Of a stretch of DNA of 64,000 nt, positions 8,756 to 17,717 are shown piece after piece. The notes under the pieces were generated by a model that ran no database searches, had not been told where the DNA came from, and saw only the letters and a list, made by a program, of their open reading frames with translations. Each line of letters opens with the position of its first letter. Positions within the stretch are counted from its first letter, which is position 1. The DNA comes from an uncultured Sulfitobacter sp. Lineage in GTDB: Bacteria > Pseudomonadota > Alphaproteobacteria > Rhodobacterales > Rhodobacteraceae. The stretch lies in the NCBI GenBank assembly GCA_937928635.1, contig CALFWM010000048.1, forward strand, positions 1 through 64,000, read 5' to 3'. Position numbers and translations under genes: made by a program.

Positions 8756-9252
8756 GCGTTCAGCGCCACCAGCGTTCCATTCCCCACCATCGCATAAACA
8801 TCTTCCATCTGTCTGTTTGACACAGAGATACACCCCCACGTCCAGTCGCCCTTGTCACGTCTGAAAGGGTGCTGTTGACCGTGGATAAAAATGTCGCCGC
8901 CCGGGCTTTTGCCTTGGGCCTCTGCGCGGGCGCGGTCTTCGTCATTCGGGTAGGAAATTCCCAGCGAGAGGTGAAACCGGCTGTTCGGGTTGCGCCGGTC
9001 AATGTGATAAAGGCCCTCTGGCGTGCGCCCGTCCCCTTCGATTTCCTTGTGCCCCACCGGCGCGAAACCGAGCTTGATCTTGTAATCCTTCAGCACACGG
9101 TCGTGATGCATCAGAAACATCCGCCGGTCTTCCTTGTTCACCACAACAGCGGTGACCTGCGGGCCGCGATAGTGTTTGAACTTGCTTCTGGGGCTACAGG
9201 CGGCCAATGCCACCAACGCTGTGCCACCCAGGATGGCTGTTCTACGGTTCAT
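8752..9252 (-). CDS. L,D-transpeptidase family lipoprotein
   Basis: This 166-residue YkuD-type enzyme has a lipobox signal (ILGGTALVALAACSP). The catalytic region is DIFIHGQQHPFRRD followed by WGCISVSNRQMEDVY; cysteine in GCISV is the nucleophile. It probably acts on peptidoglycan from a membrane anchor. The chosen ATG at 9252 follows GAGGGA; a longer frame begins at 9273. It is the second L,D-transpeptidase within 2 kb. Confidence 0.9.
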   Translation of the reverse strand: MNRRTAILGGTALVALAACSPRSKFKHYRGPQVTAVVVNKEDRRMFLMHHDRVLKDYKIKLGFAPVGHKEIEGDGRTPEGLYHIDRRNPNSRFHLSLGISYPNDEDRARAEAQGKSPGGDIFIHGQQHPFRRDKGDWTWGCISVSNRQMEDVYAMVGNGTLVALNA

Positions 9253-9401
9253 GGTCTGCTGTCCCTCAAACATTGACCTTATTGGTCAGTTTTTATGGCA
9301 GAACGCGTACCACAGGAAAAGGGAAATTGCATGGAAAAATCTGGGCCAAATGGCACGCGCACGAGGACGTGATTTCCTTAGATATGGGGCGTTAATCTGA
9401 T

Positions 9402-10622
9402 CTACATGCTGCACGAGAAACACCCGACCAATTCTACATGCGCAGACCACCGGAACTGATCCACCACCTGCACCCAATCCAACACATACCCCGCAGCACA
9501 TAAAACTGCCGCATCCCGCGCAAAAGTATTGGGGTTACATGATACATAGGCGATGCGGGGAACATTGGTTTTGACCAGCTCCGCCACCTGTGCCTCGGCC
9601 CCGGCACGTGGCGGATCAAGGACGACGCAATCAACCTTCGCCAATTCATCAGGCAACAAGGGCCGCCGGTAAAGATCGCGCGCCTCTGCTGTTACTGGTT
9701 TGAGCCCTTTGGCCATGCACCAACCATACGTTAACGCCTCCACCATCGCCACCTCCCCTTCGACTGCATGCACCGCGGCGGTTTCCGCCAAAGGCAATGA
9801 AAAGGTTCCCGCACCCGCAAACAGATCAATCACCCGCGTCGCGCCACCAACAACTTCGCGCACGGCGTGCAGCAGTGCCTGTTCGCCATGATGCGTGGCT
9901 TGCAAAAATGCTCCGGCAGGCGGGGTTACCTTTGCCCGACCAAAACTTTGGGTTGGGGGCGTGCGCATGGCAATCACCTCATCCGCCCACGACAGCCGCG
10001 CCAAACCAAGCTGATCACAAAGCTGCGCAAGCTCTTGCCGCAAAGGTCCATCAAGCAGTTTACCGTGCACCACGGCGACGTCCAATCCATGGTCACTTTC
10101 GGTGATGGTCATGGCCAGCGTCGCCTTGCGACTGGCCCCAGCTATCGCCAATCGTTCCGCAATAGCGCGCCCCGCCAAAACGGCAGGCGTCACCAGGATA
10201 CAGTCGGGCACCTCCACAATCACACCGGAAGCGCGCCCATGAAAACCAGCCATTGCGCCCTTTTTTGTGCGCCGCACGGCAAAGGTAGCGCGGCGACGTG
10301 AGTGCGCAGGCGAGGTCACAATTATCTTAAAAACAGTCTCTAATCCATGCGCAGCAAGCGCGCTCAGCACGACCTCCACCTTCCAGTTGGCCACCAGCGG
10401 ATCAGCGGCATGTTGCAGCGCACAGCCCCCACAGGATCTGAAGTGTCGGCAAGGGGGGCTGACACGCTGATCTGACGGCGTAACAATCCGGACGTTCCGC
10501 AGGTCTTGCCCCTCCAGATCGCCCGTCACAACTTCGCCCGGCAAGGTCATCGGCGCAAAAACCGGTCCATCTGCAATGCCGTCTCCATGCATGCCAAGAT
10601 GGCGAATGTGGTATTCAGACAC
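9402..10622 (-). CDS. TrmA/RumA-type 23S rRNA (uracil-5-)-methyltransferase-like protein
   Basis: This 406-residue class I RNA methyltransferase has an N-terminal TRAM-like segment and an iron-sulfur cysteine cluster (CRHFRSCGGC). The SAM loop is DLFAGAGTFSLPLA, with VVLDPPRAG and the catalytic-cysteine motif YVSCNPNTFARD. These place it with RlmC/RlmD/TrmA enzymes that make m5U. The exact rRNA or tRNA site cannot be read from sequence. The GTG start overlaps the stop of the upstream ABC transporter by one base, so it is the last gene of that operon. Confidence 0.88.
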   Translation of the reverse strand: MSEYHIRHLGMHGDGIADGPVFAPMTLPGEVVTGDLEGQDLRNVRIVTPSDQRVSPPCRHFRSCGGCALQHAADPLVANWKVEVVLSALAAHGLETVFKIIVTSPAHSRRRATFAVRRTKKGAMAGFHGRASGVIVEVPDCILVTPAVLAGRAIAERLAIAGASRKATLAMTITESDHGLDVAVVHGKLLDGPLRQELAQLCDQLGLARLSWADEVIAMRTPPTQSFGRAKVTPPAGAFLQATHHGEQALLHAVREVVGGATRVIDLFAGAGTFSLPLAETAAVHAVEGEVAMVEALTYGWCMAKGLKPVTAEARDLYRRPLLPDELAKVDCVVLDPPRAGAEAQVAELVKTNVPRIAYVSCNPNTFARDAAVLCAAGYVLDWVQVVDQFRWSAHVELVGCFSCSM

Positions 10623-12454
10623 TATTCCGCTGCTTTCATATTTAGGAAGCCGCCGGACTGGCGGTGCCAGTAGCGCGCATAGAGCCCATCCAGAGCCAGT
10701 AACGCCTCATGTGTGCCGCTCTCAACGATCTCACCTTGATCCAACACGATAATCCGATCCATCGCGGTGAGCGTGGACAGACGGTGCGCAATTGCCAGGA
10801 CGGTCTTGCCCTCCATCACGCGGGTCAGCGCCGTCTGAATCGCGGCCTCTACTTCACTATCAAGGGCGGATGTCGCCTCATCCAGCACCAGGATTGGCGC
10901 GTCTTTCAGAATTGCACGGGCCAGCGCAATGCGTTGTCGTTGCCCTCCGGACAGTTTGACGCCCCGCTCGCCCAGATGCGCATCATATCCACCGCGCTTT
11001 TTATGATCTTCGAGGTGCTGAATAAAATCATGGGCCTCGGCCCGTGTGGCCGCCGCGATGACCTCTTCCTCGGTGGCGTCAGGACGACCATACAGGATGT
11101 TGTCACGTGCCGAGCGATTGAACATCGCGGTCTCTTGCGTGACCATGCTGATGCTCCGGCGCAGGCTTTCTTGTGTAATGCTACGTACATCAACGCCATC
11201 AATCGAAATGGAGCCTTTTTCCCCGTCATAGAGCCGCAAAAGCAACGCGACAAGCGTGGATTTTCCAGCCCCTGACGCGCCGACAATGCCCAGTTTTTCG
11301 CCCCCTGATATGGTTAGATTTATGTCTCTAACTCCACCGATTTCACGCCCGTAGGCAAAACTGAGGTCTTTCAGCGCGATCTCTCCATGTGGCACAACAA
11401 GGTCCGTCGCGGATGGATCGTTTTCCAGACGCACACGTGGCGTGAGCGTGCGCATCCCGTCTTCAATTTCACCAATGTTGGAATAGATCGCCATCAGCGT
11501 GAAACTGACCCAACCGGTCATTTGCGCAATACGGATCGCCACAGCCCCAGCCGCGACGATATCGCCTTCGCTGGCACCACCGCTCTGCCACAGCAGGATC
11601 GTACCACCCAGCAACAGCACAGGCAGCAAACCCGCCAATGTCATCAGGGCCAGCCGGAACCCGGCAGCCAAGTACCCAAATTCCAGTGACCGTTCCCGAA
11701 ACGTCTGCATCGCGCCCAGCGCGGCGCGGTCCTCGTGATCGGCATGGGCAAACAGTTTCACCGTTTTGATATTGGTGATCGTATCCACCACCTGCCCCGA
11801 CACCATTGCCCGCGCGCCTGCCCGGCCTGCCGATTTGGCGCGAATGCGGGGCAAGAACCAGCGGATCAGCGCGAAGTAGAGCACCAGCCACACCGCAAAC
11901 CCTATCGCCACACGCCAGTCGATGGCCACCAGCAGCAGCACAGACCCAAGCAGGGAAGCCAGCGCAAAGGCAACCACATTGATCATCTCAACCGCAACAT
12001 CCGTTACCGCCCGCGCGGTCTGCATCTGCTTTTGCGCAATACGGCCCGCAAAATCATCATCAAAAAACGTGACGTTCTGCCCCAAGGTCCAGCGGTGCAG
12101 CCGCGAAAGCACCATCGGGTTCACATTTGGCCCTACCATGATGGAATTGGATGCCGCAGACAGACCAAACAGCAATGGCCGCGCAATCAGGAAAAACGCT
12201 ATCGCCCCAAAGATCAGCCCGATGTTGGTCCCGTCAAAAAACGCATCCGGGCCGGAGCTGACCGTGGCATCAATGACCCGGCCAAGGATCCACGCCGTGC
12301 CGGCCTCCATCGCACCGGCCAGCGCGGAAATTCCCGCTGCAAGCCATAGCACAGGCCACGCCCCGCTCAGACACCAGCGCATAAACGCGCCCAGCATCTG
12401 CGGCGGAGGCCCGGTGACGGGGCGAAACGGATTGATCCAATTGCCAATGTTCAC
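10622..12454 (-). CDS. ABC transporter, fused permease and ATPase (half-transporter 2)
   Basis: This 610-residue exporter half has six membrane helices in the first ~330 residues, then an ATPase. Visible motifs are Walker A GASGAGKST, signature LSGGQRQR, Walker B ILVLDEATSALDS and H-loop AIAHRLSTL. All catalytic residues are intact. The GTG start overlaps the upstream ABC gene stop by four bases (GTGA), so the pair is coupled and probably forms a heterodimer. The substrate is unknown; such pairs export lipids, peptides or drugs. Confidence 0.92.
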   Translation of the reverse strand: MNIGNWINPFRPVTGPPPQMLGAFMRWCLSGAWPVLWLAAGISALAGAMEAGTAWILGRVIDATVSSGPDAFFDGTNIGLIFGAIAFFLIARPLLFGLSAASNSIMVGPNVNPMVLSRLHRWTLGQNVTFFDDDFAGRIAQKQMQTARAVTDVAVEMINVVAFALASLLGSVLLLVAIDWRVAIGFAVWLVLYFALIRWFLPRIRAKSAGRAGARAMVSGQVVDTITNIKTVKLFAHADHEDRAALGAMQTFRERSLEFGYLAAGFRLALMTLAGLLPVLLLGGTILLWQSGGASEGDIVAAGAVAIRIAQMTGWVSFTLMAIYSNIGEIEDGMRTLTPRVRLENDPSATDLVVPHGEIALKDLSFAYGREIGGVRDINLTISGGEKLGIVGASGAGKSTLVALLLRLYDGEKGSISIDGVDVRSITQESLRRSISMVTQETAMFNRSARDNILYGRPDATEEEVIAAATRAEAHDFIQHLEDHKKRGGYDAHLGERGVKLSGGQRQRIALARAILKDAPILVLDEATSALDSEVEAAIQTALTRVMEGKTVLAIAHRLSTLTAMDRIIVLDQGEIVESGTHEALLALDGLYARYWHRQSGGFLNMKAAE

Positions 12455-14292
12455 GATGCGTCTTCTTCTGTTTTCAGGAACCCACCGGATTGGCGCGCCC
12501 AGAACCCTGCATATAGGCCGCCCCGTGCCAAAAGCGCGTCGTGATTGCCCTCTTCAACGATGCGGCTATCCTCCATCACCAGAATGCGGTCCATTTCGGC
12601 AATCGTGGACAGGCGGTGCGCAATGGCGATCACGGTTTTGCCTGCCATCATCCCATACAGGGTTTCCTGAATGATCGCCTCCACCTCACTGTCGAGCGCG
12701 CTTGTCGCCTCATCCAGCAGCAGGATCGGCGCGTTCTTAAGGATGACGCGGGCCAGTGTGATCCGCTGGCGTTGCCCCCCAGACAGTTTCACGCCGCGTT
12801 CACCCACACGCGCGTCATAGCCGGTGCGTCCTTCGGGATCAGCAAGGTCGAGGATAAAGTCATGCGCCTGCGCCTCTTTCGCGGCGGCGATCACCTGTTC
12901 TTCACTGGCATCGGGACGGCCATAAAGGATGTTGTCGCGCACAGAGCGGTGCAGCAGAGAGCTGTCCTGTTGTACCACACCAATCTCGCGGCGCAGGCTG
13001 TCTTGGGTGACCTGGCTTATATCCTGACCGTCAATCAGAATGCGTCCACTCTCCGCGTCATAGAACCGCAAAAGAAGCTTTATTAGGGTCGATTTCCCAG
13101 CACCTGATCGCCCAATCAGGCCGATCTTTTGACCCGGCTGGATGGTCAAATTTACATCCTGCAAGCCGCCGGAGTCGCGCCCGTAATGATGGCTCAACTT
13201 CTGCACCTCAATGCGCCCATCGGCCATGATCAAGGGCTTGGCCTGTACATCATCAACCAAGTTGATCGGCTGCGCGATGGTTTCCATGCCTTCCGCCACC
13301 ACACCGAGTTCGCGAAAAAACGAAGACACCGCCCACATGATCCACCCGGTCATCGCATTCAATCGCAAGGTCAGCGCGGCCGCCGCCGCGACCACACCAA
13401 CGCTGGCCTGCCCGGTTGTCCAGAGCGCCAACGCCCAGCCGACAATCCCCACGATCAGCAGACCGTTCAAAACGGTCAGGGAAACATCCATAATCGTGAA
13501 CAGGCGCATCTCAACCTGGAAAGTCTTGCGGGTGTTTTCGATGGCCTCTTTGGCATAGTCGACCTCTAGGTCGTGATGGGCAAACATCTTGACCGAATGG
13601 ATGTTCGTATAGGCATCCACGACCCGACCCGTCACCTGAGACCGGGCATCTGAAGCCGCTTTGGAGGCAGGACCAACCCGCCTAATTGTCCAGCGGACCA
13701 GCGCGCCATAAAGCACGAACCAGATCAGCAAAGGCAAAAGCAGACGCCAATCAGAAGTGCTGAGCAAAATCGCGGCACCAATCAGATAAGCCAGCGAATA
13801 GGACAGCGCATCAAAGGTCTGAAAGATCACCTCGCCCGCCGCCGGGGGCGTTTGCATGATGCGGTTGGCGATGCGCCCGGCAAAGTCGTTTTCAAACCAA
13901 CCCACAGACTGCCGTAACACCTGCCGATGCGCCCGCCAGCGGATCAGGGTGCCAAAATTCGGCAGAATGGCATTGTTGATCAGCGCTACATCAATGCCCT
14001 GCAACAGGGGGCGTAGGGTGAGGATAAACACGGCGACCAGCACCAATTCAGTGCCGTATTCCGCCCACAATTGCGATGGATCGCTGCCCAGCAGATCAAC
14101 CAGACGGCCCATGTAGTAGATCAACCAGATCTCAATGGCCGCAACAACAATGGACATGATCCCGGTCGCCCAGAACACGCGTTTGAACGGCACACAATAT
14201 TGGCGCAGGAAGGGCCATATTTTCTGAGGAGGGGCGTTATCCTCAGCATAGGCAACATAGGGGTCGACGAGGTTTTCAAAGAATCGGAACAT
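12451..14292 (-). CDS. ABC transporter, fused permease and ATPase (half-transporter 1)
   Basis: This exporter half is about 613 residues. The N-terminal segment MFRFFENLVDPYVAYAED is followed by a six-helix membrane domain and an ATPase with Walker A GRSGAGKST, signature LSGGQRQR, ILLLDEATSALDS and AIAHRLSTI. ATG at 14292 is chosen because the longer frame would begin with TTG. It heads an operon with the second half-transporter and the RNA methyltransferase. An 8-codon candidate leader peptide and a hairpin lie in the 150-base gap upstream. Confidence 0.92.
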   Translation of the reverse strand: MFRFFENLVDPYVAYAEDNAPPQKIWPFLRQYCVPFKRVFWATGIMSIVVAAIEIWLIYYMGRLVDLLGSDPSQLWAEYGTELVLVAVFILTLRPLLQGIDVALINNAILPNFGTLIRWRAHRQVLRQSVGWFENDFAGRIANRIMQTPPAAGEVIFQTFDALSYSLAYLIGAAILLSTSDWRLLLPLLIWFVLYGALVRWTIRRVGPASKAASDARSQVTGRVVDAYTNIHSVKMFAHHDLEVDYAKEAIENTRKTFQVEMRLFTIMDVSLTVLNGLLIVGIVGWALALWTTGQASVGVVAAAAALTLRLNAMTGWIMWAVSSFFRELGVVAEGMETIAQPINLVDDVQAKPLIMADGRIEVQKLSHHYGRDSGGLQDVNLTIQPGQKIGLIGRSGAGKSTLIKLLLRFYDAESGRILIDGQDISQVTQDSLRREIGVVQQDSSLLHRSVRDNILYGRPDASEEQVIAAAKEAQAHDFILDLADPEGRTGYDARVGERGVKLSGGQRQRITLARVILKNAPILLLDEATSALDSEVEAIIQETLYGMMAGKTVIAIAHRLSTIAEMDRILVMEDSRIVEEGNHDALLARGGLYAGFWARQSGGFLKTEEDAS

Positions 14293-14324
14293 GGCAGAAG
14301 CCTTGGAGTTTTCGTGCAAAATGA

Positions 14325-14349
14325 TCAGGCACCGATGCGGTTCACCTGA
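14325..14349 (-). promoter_or_regulatory. Hairpin between candidate leader peptide and ABC operon
   Basis: On the minus strand, TCAGG and ACCG pair with CGGT and CCTGA around a CAT loop. The hairpin lies between the 8-codon leader and the ABC start codon, where a translation- or transcription-attenuation element would be expected. Confidence 0.35.
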
Positions 14350-14373
14350 GACGGACTATGGGTCGTGGCTGTT

Positions 14374-14400
14374 TTAGCCGAACCAAATCCCGCGATACAT
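14374..14400 (-). CDS. Candidate leader peptide MYRGIWFG upstream of ABC exporter operon
   Basis: A nine-codon ORF (eight residues plus TAA) starts with ATG at 14400. It is preceded by a perfect GGAGG at 14409-14413 with an eight-base spacer, a better initiation signal than the ABC gene itself has. It is too short to be a normal protein. Position and strength suggest a regulatory upstream ORF. A longer in-frame ATG at 14421 would place the GGAGG inside the coding part. This is inference from sequence only. Confidence 0.4.
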   Translation of the reverse strand: MYRGIWFG

Positions 14401-14461
14401 TTTACAATCCTCCGTGTTCATGAGCAGGGGGATAGACGACTTCAACTGCGCTGTCGACCCG

Positions 14462-15640
14462 TCAACCATGGTTGAGCAATTCATTTTTTTTGAGCATGAA
14501 CCCGGAATCGATCCAAATTTGTTCCAATTCAGTAAGTTTTTTACCCAACGCGGGTCCTTGATAGTCCGCAATCAGATCAGATGCCTTGATCGGAAATGTA
14601 GCGCGCGCTGCCGTTGAAATAGGGGTCAGTTTTGCTCCATCAGCCGGTTGTTCTGACATTGCCGCACGAAGCAGAAGAGCCGATTGTGCGATGGTTTCAC
14701 CGTGCCGATACGCGACTTCATGCAAGGGCATCGAACCAAATCCAACTTCACGCGACACGGCGTATTTTCGCGCTTCTACCTTGCTCAACCGCAGTCTGTG
14801 CACGACATTTTCACACCCCAATACGGCCAACCGCCGAATCCAATCCGGAGCAAGGCCCAATGTATGTTCTGCATGGGCGATCATCCCAATCCACCGGTCA
14901 TCCGCACCCGGAAGCAAGATGGGCAATACCCCGGTTGAACACATCCCCGCCAAGGCAAAACCTGGGTCAGGTGATGAGAGCAGTTTGCGCATCTCTTGAC
15001 CGATGCGTTCGGCAGAAAGTGTCTCTACCCCGTCGATATTTTGCGCAATTGCGTTGATTGCGTCCGGGTCAAAACCCGCCTCAACATTCCCGAACCAGGC
15101 AAAAAACCGATAAAACCGCAGGATGCGCAAATAGTCTTCCTGAATGCGCGCAACGGGGTCTTGGATAAAACGTATATGCCGCGCGATCAGGTCAGGCAGT
15201 CCGCCCAGTGGGTCAATCAATCGCCCATCTGGCGTTGCATATAGGGCGTTCATGGTGAAGTCACGGCGCACCGCATCCTCAGAAATGTCCTGCGAAAACG
15301 CAACAACCGCGCGGCGCCCATCCGTCGCAACATCGCGTCGAAACGTGGTGATCTCAAACGGTGTTTCGCCAACAATGACCGTGACTGTGCCGTGCTCAAT
15401 CCCGGTTGGCAGCGCCTTGAGCCCCGCAATTTTAGCCAATGTCATCACAGTCTGGGGCAGGGCATCTGTTGAAATGTCAACATCGCTGTCCGGGTGTTGC
15501 AACACAGCGTTACGCACGCAGCCACCAACAAAGAAAACCTGATACCCGGCATCTGCAATCAACCGACAGATCAGCTGGGCCTTTGGATCAACCAACCAGC
15601 TTGTGTTTGGGTCTAGATAGGTTTCATTTGCTCTGTCCAT
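14462..15640 (-). CDS. cca: CCA tRNA nucleotidyltransferase / poly(A) polymerase family
   Basis: This class II nucleotidyltransferase of 392 residues adds or repairs the CCA end of tRNA. The head domain shows VFFVGGCVRNAVL and the metal-binding DxD in SDVDIS. RRDFTMNALY and the RNA-binding RILRFYRFFAWFG follow. The family also includes poly(A) polymerases, so activity is inferred. Its start lies inside the end of the upstream Nudix gene (28-base overlap). It is followed by a 14-A/T-rich end and the leader region. Confidence 0.92.
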   Translation of the reverse strand: MDRANETYLDPNTSWLVDPKAQLICRLIADAGYQVFFVGGCVRNAVLQHPDSDVDISTDALPQTVMTLAKIAGLKALPTGIEHGTVTVIVGETPFEITTFRRDVATDGRRAVVAFSQDISEDAVRRDFTMNALYATPDGRLIDPLGGLPDLIARHIRFIQDPVARIQEDYLRILRFYRFFAWFGNVEAGFDPDAINAIAQNIDGVETLSAERIGQEMRKLLSSPDPGFALAGMCSTGVLPILLPGADDRWIGMIAHAEHTLGLAPDWIRRLAVLGCENVVHRLRLSKVEARKYAVSREVGFGSMPLHEVAYRHGETIAQSALLLRAAMSEQPADGAKLTPISTAARATFPIKASDLIADYQGPALGKKLTELEQIWIDSGFMLKKNELLNHG

Positions 15641-16212
15641 GCCCGCAATATACGCGCGGTTGCCCCCCAGATGTAATAGGGTCCGTAAGGCACAACGTAA
15701 TAATACCGTCGTTGCCCGCGCCAGCGCCGTGACTGGACCAGATAATTCTGCGGGTTAAGCACATGATCAAGCGGGACGGCAAAAACCTCTTCAACTTCTC
15801 CGGGCTCAGGTTTGATAATAAATTCGTCTCTAACAAGGGCAATAACCGGCGTAACGCGAAAACTGGTCACGGTTTCATGTGAGGGTAAAGTGCCCAAAAC
15901 CTCAACCTGATCCATCGGCAGACCGATTTCTTCTTGTGCCTCACGCAAGGCCGCCGCAACCACGTCCGCGTCAGTTTCATCCTGCTTGCCGCCAGGAAAT
16001 GCGATCTGTCCCGGGTGATGCTTGAGGGCAGAGGACCGTTTGGTTAACAAAAGCGCGTAACGTCCCGACCGTTGAACGATGGGCGCAAGAACACCTGCGG
16101 CGCGCAGGGTGCGACCCTCGGGCAGGGTGACTTTGGGGTTCAGATCAAAGTCAGACGAGGCGACGCCGGGACGGTCCAGCGCGGCACGGATGTCAGCAAT
16201 CTGATCACTCAC
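15613..16212 (-). CDS. CoA pyrophosphatase-type Nudix hydrolase
   Basis: This 199-residue Nudix protein has the NUPR/CoA-pyrophosphatase style box: FPGGKQDETDADVVAAALREAQEEIGL (written here in parts: GGKQDETDAD, then ALREAQEEIGL). LLTKRSSALKHHPGQIAFPGG precedes it, typical of the NudL/YeaB branch that cleaves CoA. GTG at 16212 gives the usual N-terminus and overlaps the hslO stop by eight bases. A longer frame to 16266 would lie wholly inside hslO. Confidence 0.88.
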   Translation of the reverse strand: MSDQIADIRAALDRPGVASSDFDLNPKVTLPEGRTLRAAGVLAPIVQRSGRYALLLTKRSSALKHHPGQIAFPGGKQDETDADVVAAALREAQEEIGLPMDQVEVLGTLPSHETVTSFRVTPVIALVRDEFIIKPEPGEVEEVFAVPLDHVLNPQNYLVQSRRWRGQRRYYYVVPYGPYYIWGATARILRAWTEQMKPI

Positions 16213-17188
16213 CTGCGGTTTCTGCCTCAAAACCCACACTGGCCGGGTCAAGATCATAATGCGCACCGCAAAACTGACAATCCGCCGTCACACGGCCTTC
16301 ATCCGTGGTCATCTTTTCAATGTCTTTGGCCGAATAGATCGACAGGCTTTGCCGTACCCGGTCTTCGGAACAAGTACAGCCAAACCGCACGGCTTGCGCA
16401 TCATAGACACGCGGCGATTCGTCATGGAACAACCGCAACAGTAAATCAGTGGGTGGGATTGAGGGGCCGATCAACTCCAGATCCTCAACCGTGTCGAGGA
16501 GAATGTTCACACGGTTCCAGTTCTCAGCCTCATCATCATGCACAAGATCGCTTGCCGCCAAAACCTCGCCTGACCCTTCGCCCTTTGCCGCAAAAGGGGA
16601 GGCTTTTGGCATGTGCTGCAACATCACACCTCCGGCGCGCCAATGTTCGGGCGTGCCAGGTGTTGATGATTTACCAAAGCTCAGCGAAAACCGGGAGGGG
16701 AGCTGTTCTGACTGCGCAAAATACGCCTCTGCACAGGCCGCCAAAGATCCGCCCGCCAATGGCGTAATGCCTTGATAGGGTTTCATGCCCTGGCCCTGAT
16801 CAATCATCACAGCAAAATACCCATCACCCACCTGCTCAAAGGGCGGCGCGTCGGTCAGCCGATCCGCATCATAGCTTGCATAGGCTCTGATACGCGCTGG
16901 TTGACCGTCCTCATCCGGGCCGTAGTAATCGGTGGCAATCATCCGCACCGCCCCCTTTGACTGGACCTGTAATGACAGTTTCCAGCGCAATTTGATCGTT
17001 TGTCCGATCAACGCCGTCAGCAAGGCCATCTCTGCCACAAGCGCTTCGACTTGAGGCGGGTAATCATGCTGGCGCAGAATACCTTCTAACACACCGTCCA
17101 GCCGCGCCACGCGACCGCGTATGTCTGAACCATCAAGCTGAAATGGCAGGACGCTGTCGTCCCACGCGATCTGAGTGCCATCTGTCAT
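16205..17188 (-). CDS. hslO: Redox-regulated chaperone Hsp33
   Basis: This holdase chaperone of 327 residues is switched on by oxidation. The C-terminal zinc/redox switch has FGCTCSED and DCQFCGAHY, the CxC and CxxC pairs of the family. The core shows GTIKLRWKLSLQVQSKG-like sequence and MIDQGQGMKPYQGITPL. The ATG at 17188 follows AAGGAAAC; upstream in-frame codons to 17305 lack family character. It lies first in a leftward run hslO, Nudix, cca with overlapping ends. Confidence 0.94.
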   Translation of the reverse strand: MTDGTQIAWDDSVLPFQLDGSDIRGRVARLDGVLEGILRQHDYPPQVEALVAEMALLTALIGQTIKLRWKLSLQVQSKGAVRMIATDYYGPDEDGQPARIRAYASYDADRLTDAPPFEQVGDGYFAVMIDQGQGMKPYQGITPLAGGSLAACAEAYFAQSEQLPSRFSLSFGKSSTPGTPEHWRAGGVMLQHMPKASPFAAKGEGSGEVLAASDLVHDDEAENWNRVNILLDTVEDLELIGPSIPPTDLLLRLFHDESPRVYDAQAVRFGCTCSEDRVRQSLSIYSAKDIEKMTTDEGRVTADCQFCGAHYDLDPASVGFEAETAGE

Positions 17189-17267
17189 TGGGGTTTCCTT
17201 ATCGGGGGTCGCTTGGCATACCGCGTCTATGTAGGGGCGGCAACCTAGAGAAAAAGGGGTAGGGCAG

Positions 17268-17717
17268 ATGATCAGGCGCGTGGGGCAGGTGCCCCGAACA
17301 GACAAAGTGTATCGTCTGCGGGCAGGGGCCTATGCCATTTTGCCGCTAAATGGGCGCTTTCTGACGGTCGCACAAGTTGATAATGACGTCGAAATCATGC
17401 TGCCCGGGGGCGGCATTGACCCCGGCGAATCCCCGCTACAGGCGTTACACCGGGAAGTTATCGAAGAAATCGGCTGGCGCATTGCGTATCCCCGACGCCT
17501 GGGTGCCTTTCGCCGGTTCGTCTTTATGCCAGAATATGACTTGTGGGCAGAAAAACTGTGCCATGTTTATGTGGCCCGCCCGGTCCGACAAATTGCGGAG
17601 CCGGTCGAGCCGGATCATCACGCGATGGTGCTGTCAGGGACAGAGGCGATTGCCGCCCTTGGCAATGATGGCGACCGGATGTTTATGGCGCGTTATTTGG
17701 CTGACTCAAGGCCGTAG
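17268..17717 (+). CDS. Nudix hydrolase
   Basis: This 149-residue protein has a canonical Nudix box, GGGIDPGESPLQALHREVIEEIGW, here read as GGIDPGESP and HREVIEEIGW, with both catalytic glutamates present. The N-terminal RLRAGAYAILPLNGRFLTV forms the substrate pocket strand. The substrate is not evident; ADP-ribose or nucleotides are common for the type. Its last 25 bases overlap the convergent phosphatase gene. It is divergent from hslO. Confidence 0.88.
   Translation: MIRRVGQVPRTDKVYRLRAGAYAILPLNGRFLTVAQVDNDVEIMLPGGGIDPGESPLQALHREVIEEIGWRIAYPRRLGAFRRFVFMPEYDLWAEKLCHVYVARPVRQIAEPVEPDHHAMVLSGTEAIAALGNDGDRMFMARYLADSRP

Noticed and set aside
11735..12349. 204-codon open frame antisense to an ABC transporter
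   Set aside because: No domain and no ribosome site. The ABC motifs on the other strand are complete.
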